This document shows, piece by piece, positions 8,661 through 16,643 of a DNA stretch of 64,000 nucleotides. Below the pieces are notes generated by a model. The model saw only the letters and a program-made list of their open reading frames with translations, was not told the DNA's origin and made no database searches. A program made the position numbers and the translations under genes. Location of the stretch: positions 4,682,501-4,746,500 of the forward strand of contig NZ_CP095741.1 of NCBI RefSeq assembly GCF_023078475.1, read 5' to 3'. Numbering within the stretch: position 1 is the stretch's first letter; each line of letters opens with the position of its first letter. The stretch is from Luteibacter aegosomaticola (GTDB lineage: Bacteria; Pseudomonadota; Gammaproteobacteria; Xanthomonadales; Rhodanobacteraceae).

Positions 8661-9968
8661 TCAAGGCAACGTCACCCGCGCGACCAACCCACCGCCCTCG
8701 CGGTTGGCGAGCCGCAGATCGCCCCCGCTCGAACGCATCAACTGCACCGCAATGGCCAGCCCGAGACCCGCGCCACCGGTGTCGCGGCTACGCGAACCCT
8801 CCAGCCGGTGGAACGGCTGTAACACGTTCTCCAGTTCGTCATCGGGAATGCCCGGGCCGCGATCGGCAATGGTGATCGAGAGGACACCTTCGGCTGAGCG
8901 GCAGCTCGCCACCTCGGCGGTACCGCCATACTTGATGGCGTTATCGATCAGGTTGGTGAGGACGCGACGGAGCGCGCGCGGCCGGACCATTGCCGCGCCG
9001 TGGGCCATCTCGCCAGCGCTCACAGGCCGGCCCATGTCCTGGTAATCAAAGACCAGGCTCTCGATGAAGGCGGCAGGGTCCATCTTCACCGGTGCTTCGT
9101 CGCCGCCATGCGCGCTACGTGCATAGGCCACGCCCTCGCGCACCAGGTGTTCCATCTCGGCGAGGTCGGCAAGCAGGCGCTCGGCCTCCGCACTTTCGTC
9201 CAGCGATTCCACGCGCAGGCGCATGCGCGTGATAGGCGTCTGCAGGTCGTGCGAAATGGAAGCGAGGATGTGCAGCCGCTCTTTCAGGTACACGCCGATA
9301 CGATCCTGCATGGCGTTGAACGCGGCGGCGGCTTGCGCGACCTCGGTTGGCCCCTCTTCGCTGATGTGCCGCGGATCGGCCGCGGGCTTCATCGATTCCG
9401 CCGCGCCAGCAAGTTTCGCAAGCGGACGTGTAGCGAGACGCACGGCAAGCCACGTGCATGCCAGCAGCACGATCATCTGCAGGATAAAGACAAACGGCAG
9501 CCAGTCGGCCATGGCCGGCGGATGCGGGGTCACTTCCAGGGTCAGGGCCGAGCCATCGCCCAGGGTGAGGTGGACCTGGTAACGCTCGGGCTTCGTCGAG
9601 ACGGTCTCGGCGTGCACGCCATAACGCGGGCCCACTTCACGGGTGATGCGCTGGGTGACATCGCGCGAGCGTTCCGTGATGAGCGGCTGGCCCGGCAAAC
9701 CGGGACCCAGGATGAAACGGTAGTTGTCGCGCGCCAGCCACGGCAGCCACTGGGGGCGCTCGGCGGCAGGCAAGCGATCGAGGATGGCGACCGACGTGCC
9801 GACTTCATGCTCCAGCGTGTTGAGCATCACCGTCGTCGCGCTCTCGTAGCGCTCGTAGGCCAGCAAGCCGAACGAGAGCCCGTGCGCCAGCAATAAGCCC
9901 GAGAAGAGAATGAGCGACAACCGCGAAGCCATGCTCCGCGGCAACCACGCGATGCGGCCGCGCGTCAT
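8661..9968 (-). CDS. Sensor histidine kinase
   Basis: A 435-aa membrane kinase. TM1 is about residues 16-38, a periplasmic sensor about 39-156, TM2 about 157-177, HAMP about 178-230, the H-box ASISHDLQTPITR with H240, and the catalytic domain with N-box NLIDNAIKYGG, G1 DRGPGIPD and G2 GGAGLGLAIA. It is the second gene of a response regulator-kinase pair (ATGA overlap). The pair follows a thioredoxin-like gene and is divergent from the ohr/bufferin genes, so sensing of metal or oxidant stress is a reasonable guess. The sensor domain has no Cys-rich or His-rich patch that would name the ligand. Confidence 0.92.
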   Translation of the reverse strand: MTRGRIAWLPRSMASRLSLILFSGLLLAHGLSFGLLAYERYESATTVMLNTLEHEVGTSVAILDRLPAAERPQWLPWLARDNYRFILGPGLPGQPLITERSRDVTQRITREVGPRYGVHAETVSTKPERYQVHLTLGDGSALTLEVTPHPPAMADWLPFVFILQMIVLLACTWLAVRLATRPLAKLAGAAESMKPAADPRHISEEGPTEVAQAAAAFNAMQDRIGVYLKERLHILASISHDLQTPITRMRLRVESLDESAEAERLLADLAEMEHLVREGVAYARSAHGGDEAPVKMDPAAFIESLVFDYQDMGRPVSAGEMAHGAAMVRPRALRRVLTNLIDNAIKYGGTAEVASCRSAEGVLSITIADRGPGIPDDELENVLQPFHRLEGSRSRDTGGAGLGLAIAVQLMRSSGGDLRLANREGGGLVARVTLP

Positions 9969-10711
9969 GCGCCGCCCTCGGCGACCGTCACGGGCATGCT
10001 GAACACATAGCCTTCGCTACGCACGGTCTTGATGTAGGCCTGCTCCTTTGCATCATCCTGCAGGCGCTGCCGCAGCCGGCTCACCTGCAGGTCGATGCTG
10101 CGATCGAACAGCTCGGCGTCGCGGCCCTGGGTAAGGTTGAGCAGCTGGTCGCGGGTGAGCACGCGCTGTGGATGGTCAAGGAACACGCGGAGCAATCGAT
10201 ACTCAGCGCCGCTGAGCGAGATCACGGTGCCTTCCTCGTCGAGCAGGTGCCGCGCCGTGGTATCGAGCCGCCACTTCCCGAATGCGAGCATCTCGGTCGC
10301 TTCGGTGATACGCAGGTTGGGCGGCAGCATGCGCGTGCGGCGAATGACGGCCTTGATCCGCGCCAACAGTTCACGCGGTGAAAAAGGTTTGGTGAGGTAA
10401 TCATCCGCGCCCATCTCCAGACCGATGATGCGGTCGGTCTCATCATCGCGCGCTGTCAGCAACAGGACGGGGATGGCCTTGTGTTTTCCCGCACGCAAGG
10501 TGCGGCACAAGGCCAGCCCGTCGTCACCCGGCATCATGATGTCGAGCACCACCAGGTCAAACGCCGAGGCATCCAGCTGGGCGAACATCTCACGGCCCTC
10601 CGCGGCGGCCGTGGCACGCAAACCGTTCTTGCGGAGGTAGTCGACGACGCCCGTGCGGATGCCGTGGTCGTCGTCAACGACGAGGATGTGATCGATGTGT
10701 TCCATGCTCAT
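9965..10711 (-). CDS. OmpR-family response regulator
   Basis: A 248-aa regulator with an N-terminal receiver domain (phospho-acceptor D57 in VVLDIMMPG, conserved K in LTKPFSP) and a C-terminal winged helix ending YIKTVRSEGYVF. The ATG at 10711 is chosen because residues before it do not belong to a receiver; an alternative ATG lies at 10705. It overlaps the kinase by ATGA. The gene starts 37 bp after the thioredoxin-like gene, so tlpA-like, regulator and kinase may form one operon. Repeated sites upstream of that operon are candidate targets. Confidence 0.94.
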   Translation of the reverse strand: MSMEHIDHILVVDDDHGIRTGVVDYLRKNGLRATAAAEGREMFAQLDASAFDLVVLDIMMPGDDGLALCRTLRAGKHKAIPVLLLTARDDETDRIIGLEMGADDYLTKPFSPRELLARIKAVIRRTRMLPPNLRITEATEMLAFGKWRLDTTARHLLDEEGTVISLSGAEYRLLRVFLDHPQRVLTRDQLLNLTQGRDAELFDRSIDLQVSRLRQRLQDDAKEQAYIKTVRSEGYVFSMPVTVAEGGA

Positions 10712-10748
10712 GCCGTTTTCATTCAAATGCTGGTGGTTTCGTACTAAA

Positions 10749-11297
10749 TCAGCCCTTGCCAAGCAGCTGACGCACCTTCGCTTCCGTCGTGGCGTAGTTT
10801 CCCTCGCCGAAGTGCTGGTAGACAACGTGGCCCTGCTGGTCGACGAGGTAAAGCGCGGGCCAGAACTGGTTGTTCCAGGCATTCCAGGTAGCGTTCTCGT
10901 TATCGACCGCTACCGGCCAGTCGATGCCGAAACGCTTGATCGCTGCCTTGACGCTCGCGGGGTCACGTTCTTCATCGTATTCAGGTGTGTGTACGCCAAC
11001 GACAACAAGCCCGTCCTTCGAATACTTGTCGTAAAGCTCCTTCGTATGCGGCAGCACATGCAGGCAGTTGATGCATTCGTTCGTCCAGAACTCGACCAGC
11101 ACGACCTTGCCGCGCAGTTCCTGCATGCGTAGCGGCTGCGAATTGAACCAGTGAGTGATGCCGGTGAATTCCGGCGCGGTGGCGGCCGCGGAAGGTGCCT
11201 GATCACCGGCGCGAGCGATAGACGATACGCCAGGCCAGGCAGTGGCCAGGCCAACGCCCAGCGCGAACACGGTTAGGACGCGGAAGAAGACATTCAT
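10749..11297 (-). CDS. Secreted thioredoxin-like protein (TlpA/DipZ C-terminal type)
   Basis: A 182-aa thiol protein directed outside the cytoplasm by an N-terminal hydrophobic signal (about 1-30). The thioredoxin fold carries the active site ECINC (C75, C78) followed by LHVLPH; the CINC form is characteristic of DipZ/TlpA-like domains. Conserved FWPALYLVDQQGHVVY is the cis-Pro region. The start is at ATG 11297, preceded by GAGG; the longer reading frame upstream is non-coding. Its position, opposite ohr and the Cys-rich bufferin precursors, suggests thiol redox work on exported Cys proteins. That role is inference. Confidence 0.9.
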   Translation of the reverse strand: MNVFFRVLTVFALGVGLATAWPGVSSIARAGDQAPSAAATAPEFTGITHWFNSQPLRMQELRGKVVLVEFWTNECINCLHVLPHTKELYDKYSKDGLVVVGVHTPEYDEERDPASVKAAIKRFGIDWPVAVDNENATWNAWNNQFWPALYLVDQQGHVVYQHFGEGNYATTEAKVRQLLGKG

Positions 11298-11374
11298 GGG
11301 AAACCTCGGGTGGGTGGGTACGCCATGCATTAAGGGCGTGCCGTTTGTCCCAGGGATGTCCTCCGAAGCCGGGT

Positions 11375-11447
11375 TTTGTATCGCAATGTACAAACCGGCC
11401 CGCTTTGTATCGAAACGTATCCAGGCCGTCGCAGGACACATTGCGAT
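11375..11447. promoter_or_regulatory. Cluster of related dyads between divergent operons
   Basis: TTTGTATCG occurs at 11375-11383 and again at 11404-11412, 29 bp apart. The first is part of a dyad TTTGTA-N8-TACAAA (11375-11394). ATCGCAATGT (11380-11389) has a perfect reverse complement ACATTGCGAT at 11438-11447. The cluster sits in the 248-bp gap between the thioredoxin-like operon and ohr. Likely binding sites for the adjacent OmpR-type regulator or a peroxide regulator; which one cannot be told from sequence. Confidence 0.55.
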
Positions 11448-11545
11448 GCGTTTTGGCCCGGATCGCGACACAAGCGGGATACGCCCGGACGTTTTCATGT
11501 GCATCACCGGCTGAGACCAGCCACCCACTGCACACGGAGACGACC

Positions 11546-11962
11546 ATGAGCCAGATCACGAATGTCCTGTACACCGGCAAGACCCGCACCACCGGCGGCC
11601 GCGATGGCCGCGCCACCAGCGCCGACGGCGCCCTCGATATCAAGCTGACCCCGCCCGGTGGCCACGGTGGTGGCACCAACCCGGAGCAGCTGTTCGCCGC
11701 GGGCTGGTCGGCCTGCTTCATCGGCGCCATGGGCCTTGCCGCCGCCGAGCTGAAGATCCGCCTGCCGCAGGACACCGCCGTGAACGCCGAAGTCGACCTG
11801 GGCACGGGTACCGGCGGCTACTTCCTCCAGGCCCGCCTCAACGTGAGCCTGCCGGGCCTGGAGCGCGAGGTCGCGGAGCAGGTCATCGAATTCGCCCACC
11901 GCAACTGCCCTTACTCGAAGGCCACCCGCGGAAACATCGACGTCGAACTCAACCTCGTCTGA
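11546..11962 (+). CDS. ohr: Organic hydroperoxide resistance protein (Ohr/OsmC family)
   Basis: Thiol-dependent peroxidase of 138 aa that reduces organic hydroperoxides. The two reactive cysteines are C57 in WSACFIGA and C121 in [11 protein letters not shown], at the usual spacing for Ohr. R20-R22 region (GGRDGRATS) fits the catalytic Arg. The N-terminus [14 protein letters not shown] is typical of Ohr rather than OsmC. The ATG has GGAGA upstream. No ohrR gene is adjacent. It is the first gene of a tight run: bufA1 begins 29 bp downstream, so it may share a promoter with the bufferin genes. Confidence 0.95.
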   Translation: MSQITNVLYTGKTRTTGGRDGRATSADGALDIKLTPPGGHGGGTNPEQLFAAGWSACFIGAMGLAAAELKIRLPQDTAVNAEVDLGTGTGGYFLQARLNVSLPGLEREVAEQVIEFAHRNCPYSKATRGNIDVELNLV

Positions 11963-11991
11963 ACCCACTCCCCATTTCAAGGACACCCGAC

Positions 11992-12267
11992 ATGACCCGT
12001 AAGTACAGCGCCCTCGCCGCCACCCTCGCCCTCGGCCTGGCCGCCATCGCCGGTAGCGCTCATGCTGATGAAGCGAAGAAGCCCATGGAAAAGTGCTTTG
12101 GCGTAGCGAAGGCCGGCCAGAACGATTGCGCGGCCGGCGCCGGCACCACCTGCGCCGGCACCTCGAAGACGGACTACCAGGGCAACGCCTGGAAGCTGGT
12201 CGACAAGGGCACCTGCGTGACGATCAAGACGCCGAAGGGCCACGGCACGCTCGAGGCGAAGGCGTGA
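11992..12267 (+). CDS. bufA1: Bufferin-type precursor peptide, DUF2282 (BufA1/GigP-like)
   Basis: A 91-aa exported precursor of an MNIO-modified peptide. The Sec signal is about residues 1-25 (cleavage after SAHA). The mature part has four cysteines, C35, C46, C54 and C75, within the DUF2282 signature [16 protein letters not shown]. In characterised bufferins such cysteines are partly converted to thiooxazoles that bind copper; that modification here is inferred from the family and from bufB/bufC downstream. GGACA-type weak SD. Its TGA overlaps the doxX GTG start. Confidence 0.92.
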   Translation: MTRKYSALAATLALGLAAIAGSAHADEAKKPMEKCFGVAKAGQNDCAAGAGTTCAGTSKTDYQGNAWKLVDKGTCVTIKTPKGHGTLEAKA

Positions 12268-12719
12268 ATGCCTTCGCGCCTGCGGCCCGCAAGGCGCCCG
12301 CGGCAGCACACCTGCTGTCGCGGTTGATCCCGGAGAACGCGCAGCTGCTCGTTGCACGCCTCGGTATCGCGGCGGTGTTCTTCCAGTCCGGGCGGACGAA
12401 GGTCGAAGGTCTCCTCACCATCAAGGATTCCACCTACGACCTGTTCGCTTCGGAATACGCCCTGCCGCTGGTTTCCCCGAACCTCGCCGCGCACATGGCC
12501 ACGTATGCCGAGCACCTGTTCCCGATCCTGCTGCTGCTCGGCCTGTTCACCCGCTTCTCCGCCTTCGCGCTGCTCACGATGACCACGGTCATTGAAGTCT
12601 TCGTCTACCCGGATGCGTGGCCCACGCACCTGTCCTGGGCCGGCTTGCTGCTTCCTCTCATCGCCCGCGGCGGTGGCGGCTGGTCGCTCGACCAGCACCT
12701 GTTCCCGACGCGCCGCTAA
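12264..12719 (+). CDS. DoxX family membrane protein (GigT-like)
   Basis: A 151-aa inner membrane protein with four hydrophobic segments (about [51 protein letters not shown]). The GTG start at 12264 overlaps the bufA1 stop (GTGA) and has GAGGCGAAG upstream. DoxX proteins are a standard component of DUF2282/DUF692/DUF2063 loci (for example the gig operon). The molecular role is unknown; a link to quinone or thiol redox is only suggested in the family. Confidence 0.9.
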   Translation: MNAFAPAARKAPAAAHLLSRLIPENAQLLVARLGIAAVFFQSGRTKVEGLLTIKDSTYDLFASEYALPLVSPNLAAHMATYAEHLFPILLLLGLFTRFSAFALLTMTTVIEVFVYPDAWPTHLSWAGLLLPLIARGGGGWSLDQHLFPTRR

Positions 12720-12756
12720 CGCTACTCCCAACCCCCATCACCACAGGCCCATCGCC

Positions 12757-13521
12757 ATGCGTAAGACCCTCCTTTTCGCGCTGACCGCGCTCGCCCTCGG
12801 CACCGGCACCGCCTCGTTCGCCGCCGATGCACCCGCCCCTGGCGGCGTGAAGAACATCGTGATCGTCCCCGGCGCCTTCGTCGATGGTTCCGGCTGGCGT
12901 GTCGTCCACGACATCCTGATCCACAAGGGCTACCACGTGAGCGTGGTGCAGCCGCGCATCGAGACGCTGGCCGACGACGTCGACCAGACCCGCGAGCAGA
13001 TCCGCAAGCAGGATGGCCCGGTGGTGCTGGTCGGCCACAGCTACGGTGGTGCCGTCATCACCCAGGCCGGTGCCCGCGACAAGGTCGCGGCCCTGGTCTA
13101 CGTCTCGGCCCTCGTGCCCGAGGTTGGCGAGAGCGTCTCGCAGCTGGTCGGCTCGATGCCGGCACCGAGCAACGATATCGAAGCCACCCGCGACGACCAC
13201 CTGTTCTTCAACGAAGCGAAGTTCGGTACCGATTTCGCCGGTGACCTGACGAAGAACCGCACGGACTTCATGGCGGTCTCCCAGGTGCCGGCCGCCAAGG
13301 CCGCGTTCAACGCCACGCTGCCGGTCGCCGCATGGCACACCAAGCCCGTGTGGGCCGTGGTCAGCACGCAGGACCACGCGCTCAGCCCCGATCTCCAGCG
13401 CTGGATGTACAAGCGCGCCCATGCCCATGTGACGGAAGTCGAGGGCAGCCACGTCTCCTATATCTCGCAGCCGGAGAAGGTCGCCGCGGTGATCGAAGAA
13501 GCCGCTCGCGACGCGAAGTAA
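12757..13521 (+). CDS. Secreted alpha/beta hydrolase
   Basis: A 254-aa alpha/beta hydrolase with a Sec signal peptide ending ASFAA at about residue 22. The nucleophile elbow is GHSYGG (S95). The acid is likely in STQDHALSPD and the histidine in EGSHVSYISQPEKV. Sequence style is that of the EstC/salicylate-esterase-like group annotated generally as alpha/beta hydrolase. It lies 37 bp after doxX and 30 bp before bufA2, inside the bufferin run, which is not a standard component of such loci. Substrate unknown. Confidence 0.9.
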   Translation: MRKTLLFALTALALGTGTASFAADAPAPGGVKNIVIVPGAFVDGSGWRVVHDILIHKGYHVSVVQPRIETLADDVDQTREQIRKQDGPVVLVGHSYGGAVITQAGARDKVAALVYVSALVPEVGESVSQLVGSMPAPSNDIEATRDDHLFFNEAKFGTDFAGDLTKNRTDFMAVSQVPAAKAAFNATLPVAAWHTKPVWAVVSTQDHALSPDLQRWMYKRAHAHVTEVEGSHVSYISQPEKVAAVIEEAARDAK

Positions 13522-13551
13522 CCCCCCCTCCCAACCAAGGAACCGATCCCG

Positions 13552-13845
13552 ATGCATACCACCGCCACCATCAAGTCCCGCTCGACCTTCGCCGGCGCCG
13601 CCGCACTCGTCGCCATCGCCATCGCGCAGTTCGCCGCCCCCGCGGCGCACGCTACCGACAAGGGCGCCGCGCCCAAGGAAGAGCTTGCCCGCTGCTACGG
13701 CGTGAATACCTGCAAGGGCACCAGCCTCTGCGCCACCGCCAAGAACGATTGCAAAGGCCTCAACACCTGCAAGGGCCAGGGTGTGGTCGTGAAGCTGCCG
13801 AGCGAATGCAAGGCCGCCGGCGGCACGCTGACCGAGCCGCAGTAA
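13552..13845 (+). CDS. bufA2: Second bufferin-type precursor peptide (six Cys, BufA2-like)
   Basis: A 97-aa exported precursor with a signal peptide of about 34 residues (cleavage near AAHA). The mature part has six cysteines, C48, C54, C60, C67, C73 and C86, arranged as CYGVNTCKG, LCAT, DCKG, NTCKG and ECKA. The repeated CKG units and asparagine spacing match the Buf2-type precursors that accompany DUF692 enzymes. It differs from bufA1 in Cys number and motif, so two distinct substrates are offered to one modifying enzyme. A palindromic repeat follows before bufB. Confidence 0.88.
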   Translation: MHTTATIKSRSTFAGAAALVAIAIAQFAAPAAHATDKGAAPKEELARCYGVNTCKGTSLCATAKNDCKGLNTCKGQGVVVKLPSECKAAGGTLTEPQ

Positions 13846-13859
13846 CGCCCACCGCTGTT

Positions 13860-13925
13860 GTAGGAGCGCGCTCGCGCGCGATCCCAGGTTGTCTTAACCC
13901 CCATCGCGCGCAAGCGCGCTCCTAC
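13860..13925. repeat. REP-type palindrome, family B copy 2, between bufA2 and bufB
   Basis: A 66-bp inverted repeat: GTAGGAGCGCGCTCGCGCGC on the left, its near-complement GCGCGCAAGCGCGCTCCTAC on the right, 20-nt centre. Its right edge abuts AGGAG (13926-13930), the Shine-Dalgarno of bufB. Confidence 0.9.
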
Positions 13926-13938
13926 AGGAGCTTTCATC

Positions 13939-14775
13939 ATGATCCCTACGTTTTCTGGCTACGGGCTCGGTCTGCGCAAAGAGCACTATCGTGACTTCCT
14001 CGAGGGCGATGTGCCGGTCGATTTCGTCGAAGTGATCTCGGAGAACTTCATGGTCGATGGCGGCCAGCCGCGCGACATCCTGCGCCGCGTGCGCGAGAAA
14101 CATCCCGTCGTGCTGCATGGCGTATCGATGTCGATTGGTTCCTCGGATGGTCTCGACCGCGCTTACCTGCGCCGCCTGCGTGCGCTCGCCGATGAGATTC
14201 AGCCACTGTTCGTCTCCGACCATCTCAGCTGGTCGCGTGTGGCCGGCTTCTCTTCGCACGATCTGCTTCCCGTGCCGTACACGGGTGAAGCGCTCGACAT
14301 GGTCTGCCGCAACATCGACATGGCGCAGGAGGCACTGGGACGGCCCATGCTGTTTGAGAACCCCTCCAGCTACGTCGCCTTCGAGGGCGCTGAGATGGCC
14401 GAGTGGGAGTTCATCGCGGCGATGGCGAAACGCACCGGCTGCGGCTTGCTGCTCGACGTGAACAACGTCTACGTCAGTGCTCACAACCACGGCTTCGATG
14501 CACATGCGTTCCTCTGCGGCATCCCGGCCGGGCACGTGCGCCAGATCCACCTCGCCGGGCATACCGAAGGCCCCGGCCTGCTCATCGATACGCATGACCA
14601 GCCCGTGTGCGACGACGTGTGGTCGCTCTACGCCACCGCCCGCTCGTTGCTGGGCGACGTGGCCACGATGATTGAACGCGACGACGCGATCCCACCGCTA
14701 GCCGAGCTGCTGGATGAACTCGCCATCGCCCGCGCCATCGCCCAACACGAAGACCTGCGCCGGGAGGCCGCATGA
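13939..14775 (+). CDS. bufB: MNIO enzyme, DUF692 (BufB/GigB-like)
   Basis: A 278-aa multinuclear non-heme iron oxidase with a TIM-barrel fold, which in characterised systems converts Cys of the precursor to an oxazolone or thiooxazole. Family metal ligands are visible: H60 (VVLHGVS), D94/H95 (SDHLSW), E140 (FENPSSY), D173 and H182/H184 (DVNNVYVSAHNH), H204/H208 (QIHLAGH), D217 and E246. All appear intact. The Shine-Dalgarno AGGAG is attached to the edge of the upstream repeat. The stop overlaps bufC (ATGA). It is the only MNIO gene in the window and must serve both precursors if both are modified here. Confidence 0.95.
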   Translation: MIPTFSGYGLGLRKEHYRDFLEGDVPVDFVEVISENFMVDGGQPRDILRRVREKHPVVLHGVSMSIGSSDGLDRAYLRRLRALADEIQPLFVSDHLSWSRVAGFSSHDLLPVPYTGEALDMVCRNIDMAQEALGRPMLFENPSSYVAFEGAEMAEWEFIAAMAKRTGCGLLLDVNNVYVSAHNHGFDAHAFLCGIPAGHVRQIHLAGHTEGPGLLIDTHDQPVCDDVWSLYATARSLLGDVATMIERDDAIPPLAELLDELAIARAIAQHEDLRREAA

Positions 14776-15524
14776 ACCTCGCCACGCTCCAGGCCCGGTT
14801 CCGCGAATGGCTGGTCACCGGTGATGAGACCGATGCCGCGGCGTTTGGCGACGGCACCACGGCCGGGCTCAACGTGTACCAGAACAACTACCGCGTCCAG
14901 CTGATGGGCTGCCTCGAGGTGAGCTACCCACTGCTGCGCCGCTTCATCGGCGACGAAGCCTTCCGCGCGGCCTCCATCACCCATATCGACGCGCACCCAC
15001 CGCGTGGCTGGACGCTCGACCACTACGGTGCCGACTTCGCCGATACCTTGCGCTCGCTCTACCCGCAAAACCCCGACCTGGATGAGCTGGCCTGGATCGA
15101 ATGGATGCTAGGCGAGGCGTTCGTCGCCGCCGATACGGAACCGATGGCACCCGACGCGCTCGCGGATATCGACTGGGACCACGCCCACCTGGTGCTCTCG
15201 CCGAGCCTGCGTGTGCGCCATGCCACGACCAACGCCGACGATGTCTGGATCGCCCTGCGCGACGGCGAGGCTGGCGTCGAAAGCGCAATGCTTGCCGCCG
15301 CGGAAGGTCTGGTGATCTGGCGCCGCGACCACGTCTCACGCCTGCGCCGCACGGATGCCATCGAAACCGCCGCGCTGCTAAGCCTGGTGGCTGACACGGG
15401 ATTTGGAAGCCTCTGCGAGACCCTGGTAGGCGTTCAGGGCGAGGAAGCCGGGATCCAGCGGGCTGGGCAACTCCTGGCGGACTGGCTGGGCGCCGGCATC
15501 GTCACCGGCCTATCCGTTCCCTGA
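14772..15524 (+). CDS. bufC: DUF2063 partner protein (BufC/GigA-like)
   Basis: A 250-aa protein with the N-terminal DUF2063 helical domain (QARFREWL, then VYQNNYRVQLMGCLEVSYPLLRRFIGDEAFR) and a C-terminal alpha/beta region. In MNIO systems this partner binds the precursor and presents it to the enzyme. The 4-bp overlap with bufB fits a stable complex made at a fixed ratio. It is the last gene of the run. Confidence 0.93.
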   Translation: MNLATLQARFREWLVTGDETDAAAFGDGTTAGLNVYQNNYRVQLMGCLEVSYPLLRRFIGDEAFRAASITHIDAHPPRGWTLDHYGADFADTLRSLYPQNPDLDELAWIEWMLGEAFVAADTEPMAPDALADIDWDHAHLVLSPSLRVRHATTNADDVWIALRDGEAGVESAMLAAAEGLVIWRRDHVSRLRRTDAIETAALLSLVADTGFGSLCETLVGVQGEEAGIQRAGQLLADWLGAGIVTGLSVP

Positions 15525-15833
15525 TCAAGCGCCGCGAGGGACGCCGACAACCTGGGCATCGCCCCCGGTAAACAGCTCACCGTTCGGCTGCGGCCCCACC
15601 TGGCGGCGGGGCCGGCGGGGGAAGGGCTTGATGTTGGCCGCGCCCTTGGTACGGGCCAGTACGCCGTGGAGGAAGTCGACGACCTCCTGGCCGCGGCCAT
15701 GGAAGGCGAGTTCCACCGGGCGGCCGCCCAGTGGCTGGATATGGGTTTCGAAGAACCAGGTCCACACCTGCGCGCGGTCGGGCTCAATGAGCTCGGCCAG
15801 CGTGACGATCCGTCGAACGATTCCGTAATGCAT
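15525..15833 (-). CDS. Hypothetical protein, 102 aa
   Basis: A small reading frame convergent with bufC, ending directly next to its stop. The N-terminal half (TLAELIEPDRAQVWTWFFETHIQPLGGRP) looks like real globular protein. The C-terminal half is Arg/Pro-rich. No family was recognised. The opposite strand shows no better frame, which supports coding, but homologues would be needed for certainty. Confidence 0.55.
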   Translation of the reverse strand: MHYGIVRRIVTLAELIEPDRAQVWTWFFETHIQPLGGRPVELAFHGRGQEVVDFLHGVLARTKGAANIKPFPRRPRRQVGPQPNGELFTGGDAQVVGVPRGA

Positions 15834-15880
15834 GGCGATGGGGAAAGCCCTTTGGGGGAGCCTGCATGGTCAGGGCGCCC

Positions 15881-15899
15881 ACATTGCCAGAACATTGCC
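15881..15899 (+). promoter_or_regulatory. Tandem direct repeat upstream of response regulator
   Basis: ACATTGCC occurs at 15881-15888 and 15892-15899, 11 bp apart, 55 bp before the regulator ATG. An 11-bp direct repeat is the usual layout of OmpR-family binding boxes, so autoregulation is plausible. Confidence 0.45.
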
Positions 15900-15953
15900 G
15901 CGACGGGGAGCCCCAGACGGTACGATTTACCCTGCATTAGTCATGGGTGAGCC

Positions 15954-16643
15954 ATGCGGATCCTCCTGGTCGAAGATGAAACCGAGCTGGCGGATGCCCT
16001 GCGCACCGCGCTGCAGCGCCATGGGCTGGTGATCGATGTGGCTCCCAGCCTGCTCCAGGGCAACGAGGCCCTGCGTCAGTGCGTACACGATCTGGTGATC
16101 CTGGATCGCCAGCTCCCCGACGGCGATGGGGTCAGCCTGATCCGCAAGGCCCGCGAGTACCTGCCCGGGATGCCCGTCATCGTGCTGACCGCGCGCGGCT
16201 CGCTGGCCGACCGCGTGGCTGGCCTGGACCTCGGTGCCGACGACTACCTGGTGAAGCCCTTTGCCGTGGAAGAGCTGCTCGCGCGGATCCGCGCGGTATC
16301 GCGGCGGCAATCCTCCCGCGACGTGCCCCGCGCCACCGTGGCGAACCTGTCGTTCGACTTCGGCGCACACGAGGCTTTCATCGGCACCACGCCGCTGCGC
16401 CTGCCCCGGCGCCAGCTCCTGGTGCTGGAGGCGCTGTGCCTGCGCCACGGCCGCACCGTCTCGCGCAACGACCTGCTCGAAGCGGTGTACGACTTCGACG
16501 ATGAGATCCAGTCGAACGCGCTGGATGCCCATATTTCCAAGCTGCGCCGCTCGCTCGACGATGCCGGCGCGGATGTCGACATCCATGTGATCCGTGGCGT
16601 CGGTTACCTGTTACGGAGCAAGGCACATGGCAAAGCACGGTAG
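15954..16643 (+). CDS. OmpR-family response regulator
   Basis: A 229-aa regulator. Receiver domain with acidic pocket EDE, phospho-acceptor D51 (VILDRQLPDGDG), T in VLTARG and K in LVKPFAVEE. The C-terminal winged helix ends VIRGVGYLL. It overlaps the downstream kinase by 17 bp, so the two are translationally coupled. An 11-bp-phased direct repeat upstream may be its own operator. Confidence 0.94.
   Translation: MRILLVEDETELADALRTALQRHGLVIDVAPSLLQGNEALRQCVHDLVILDRQLPDGDGVSLIRKAREYLPGMPVIVLTARGSLADRVAGLDLGADDYLVKPFAVEELLARIRAVSRRQSSRDVPRATVANLSFDFGAHEAFIGTTPLRLPRRQLLVLEALCLRHGRTVSRNDLLEAVYDFDDEIQSNALDAHISKLRRSLDDAGADVDIHVIRGVGYLLRSKAHGKAR

Noticed and set aside
11345..11545. N-terminal extension of Ohr (frame open from 11345)
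   Set aside because: The extension lacks Ohr similarity and covers the operator-like dyads; the ATG at 11546 with GGAGA is the right start.
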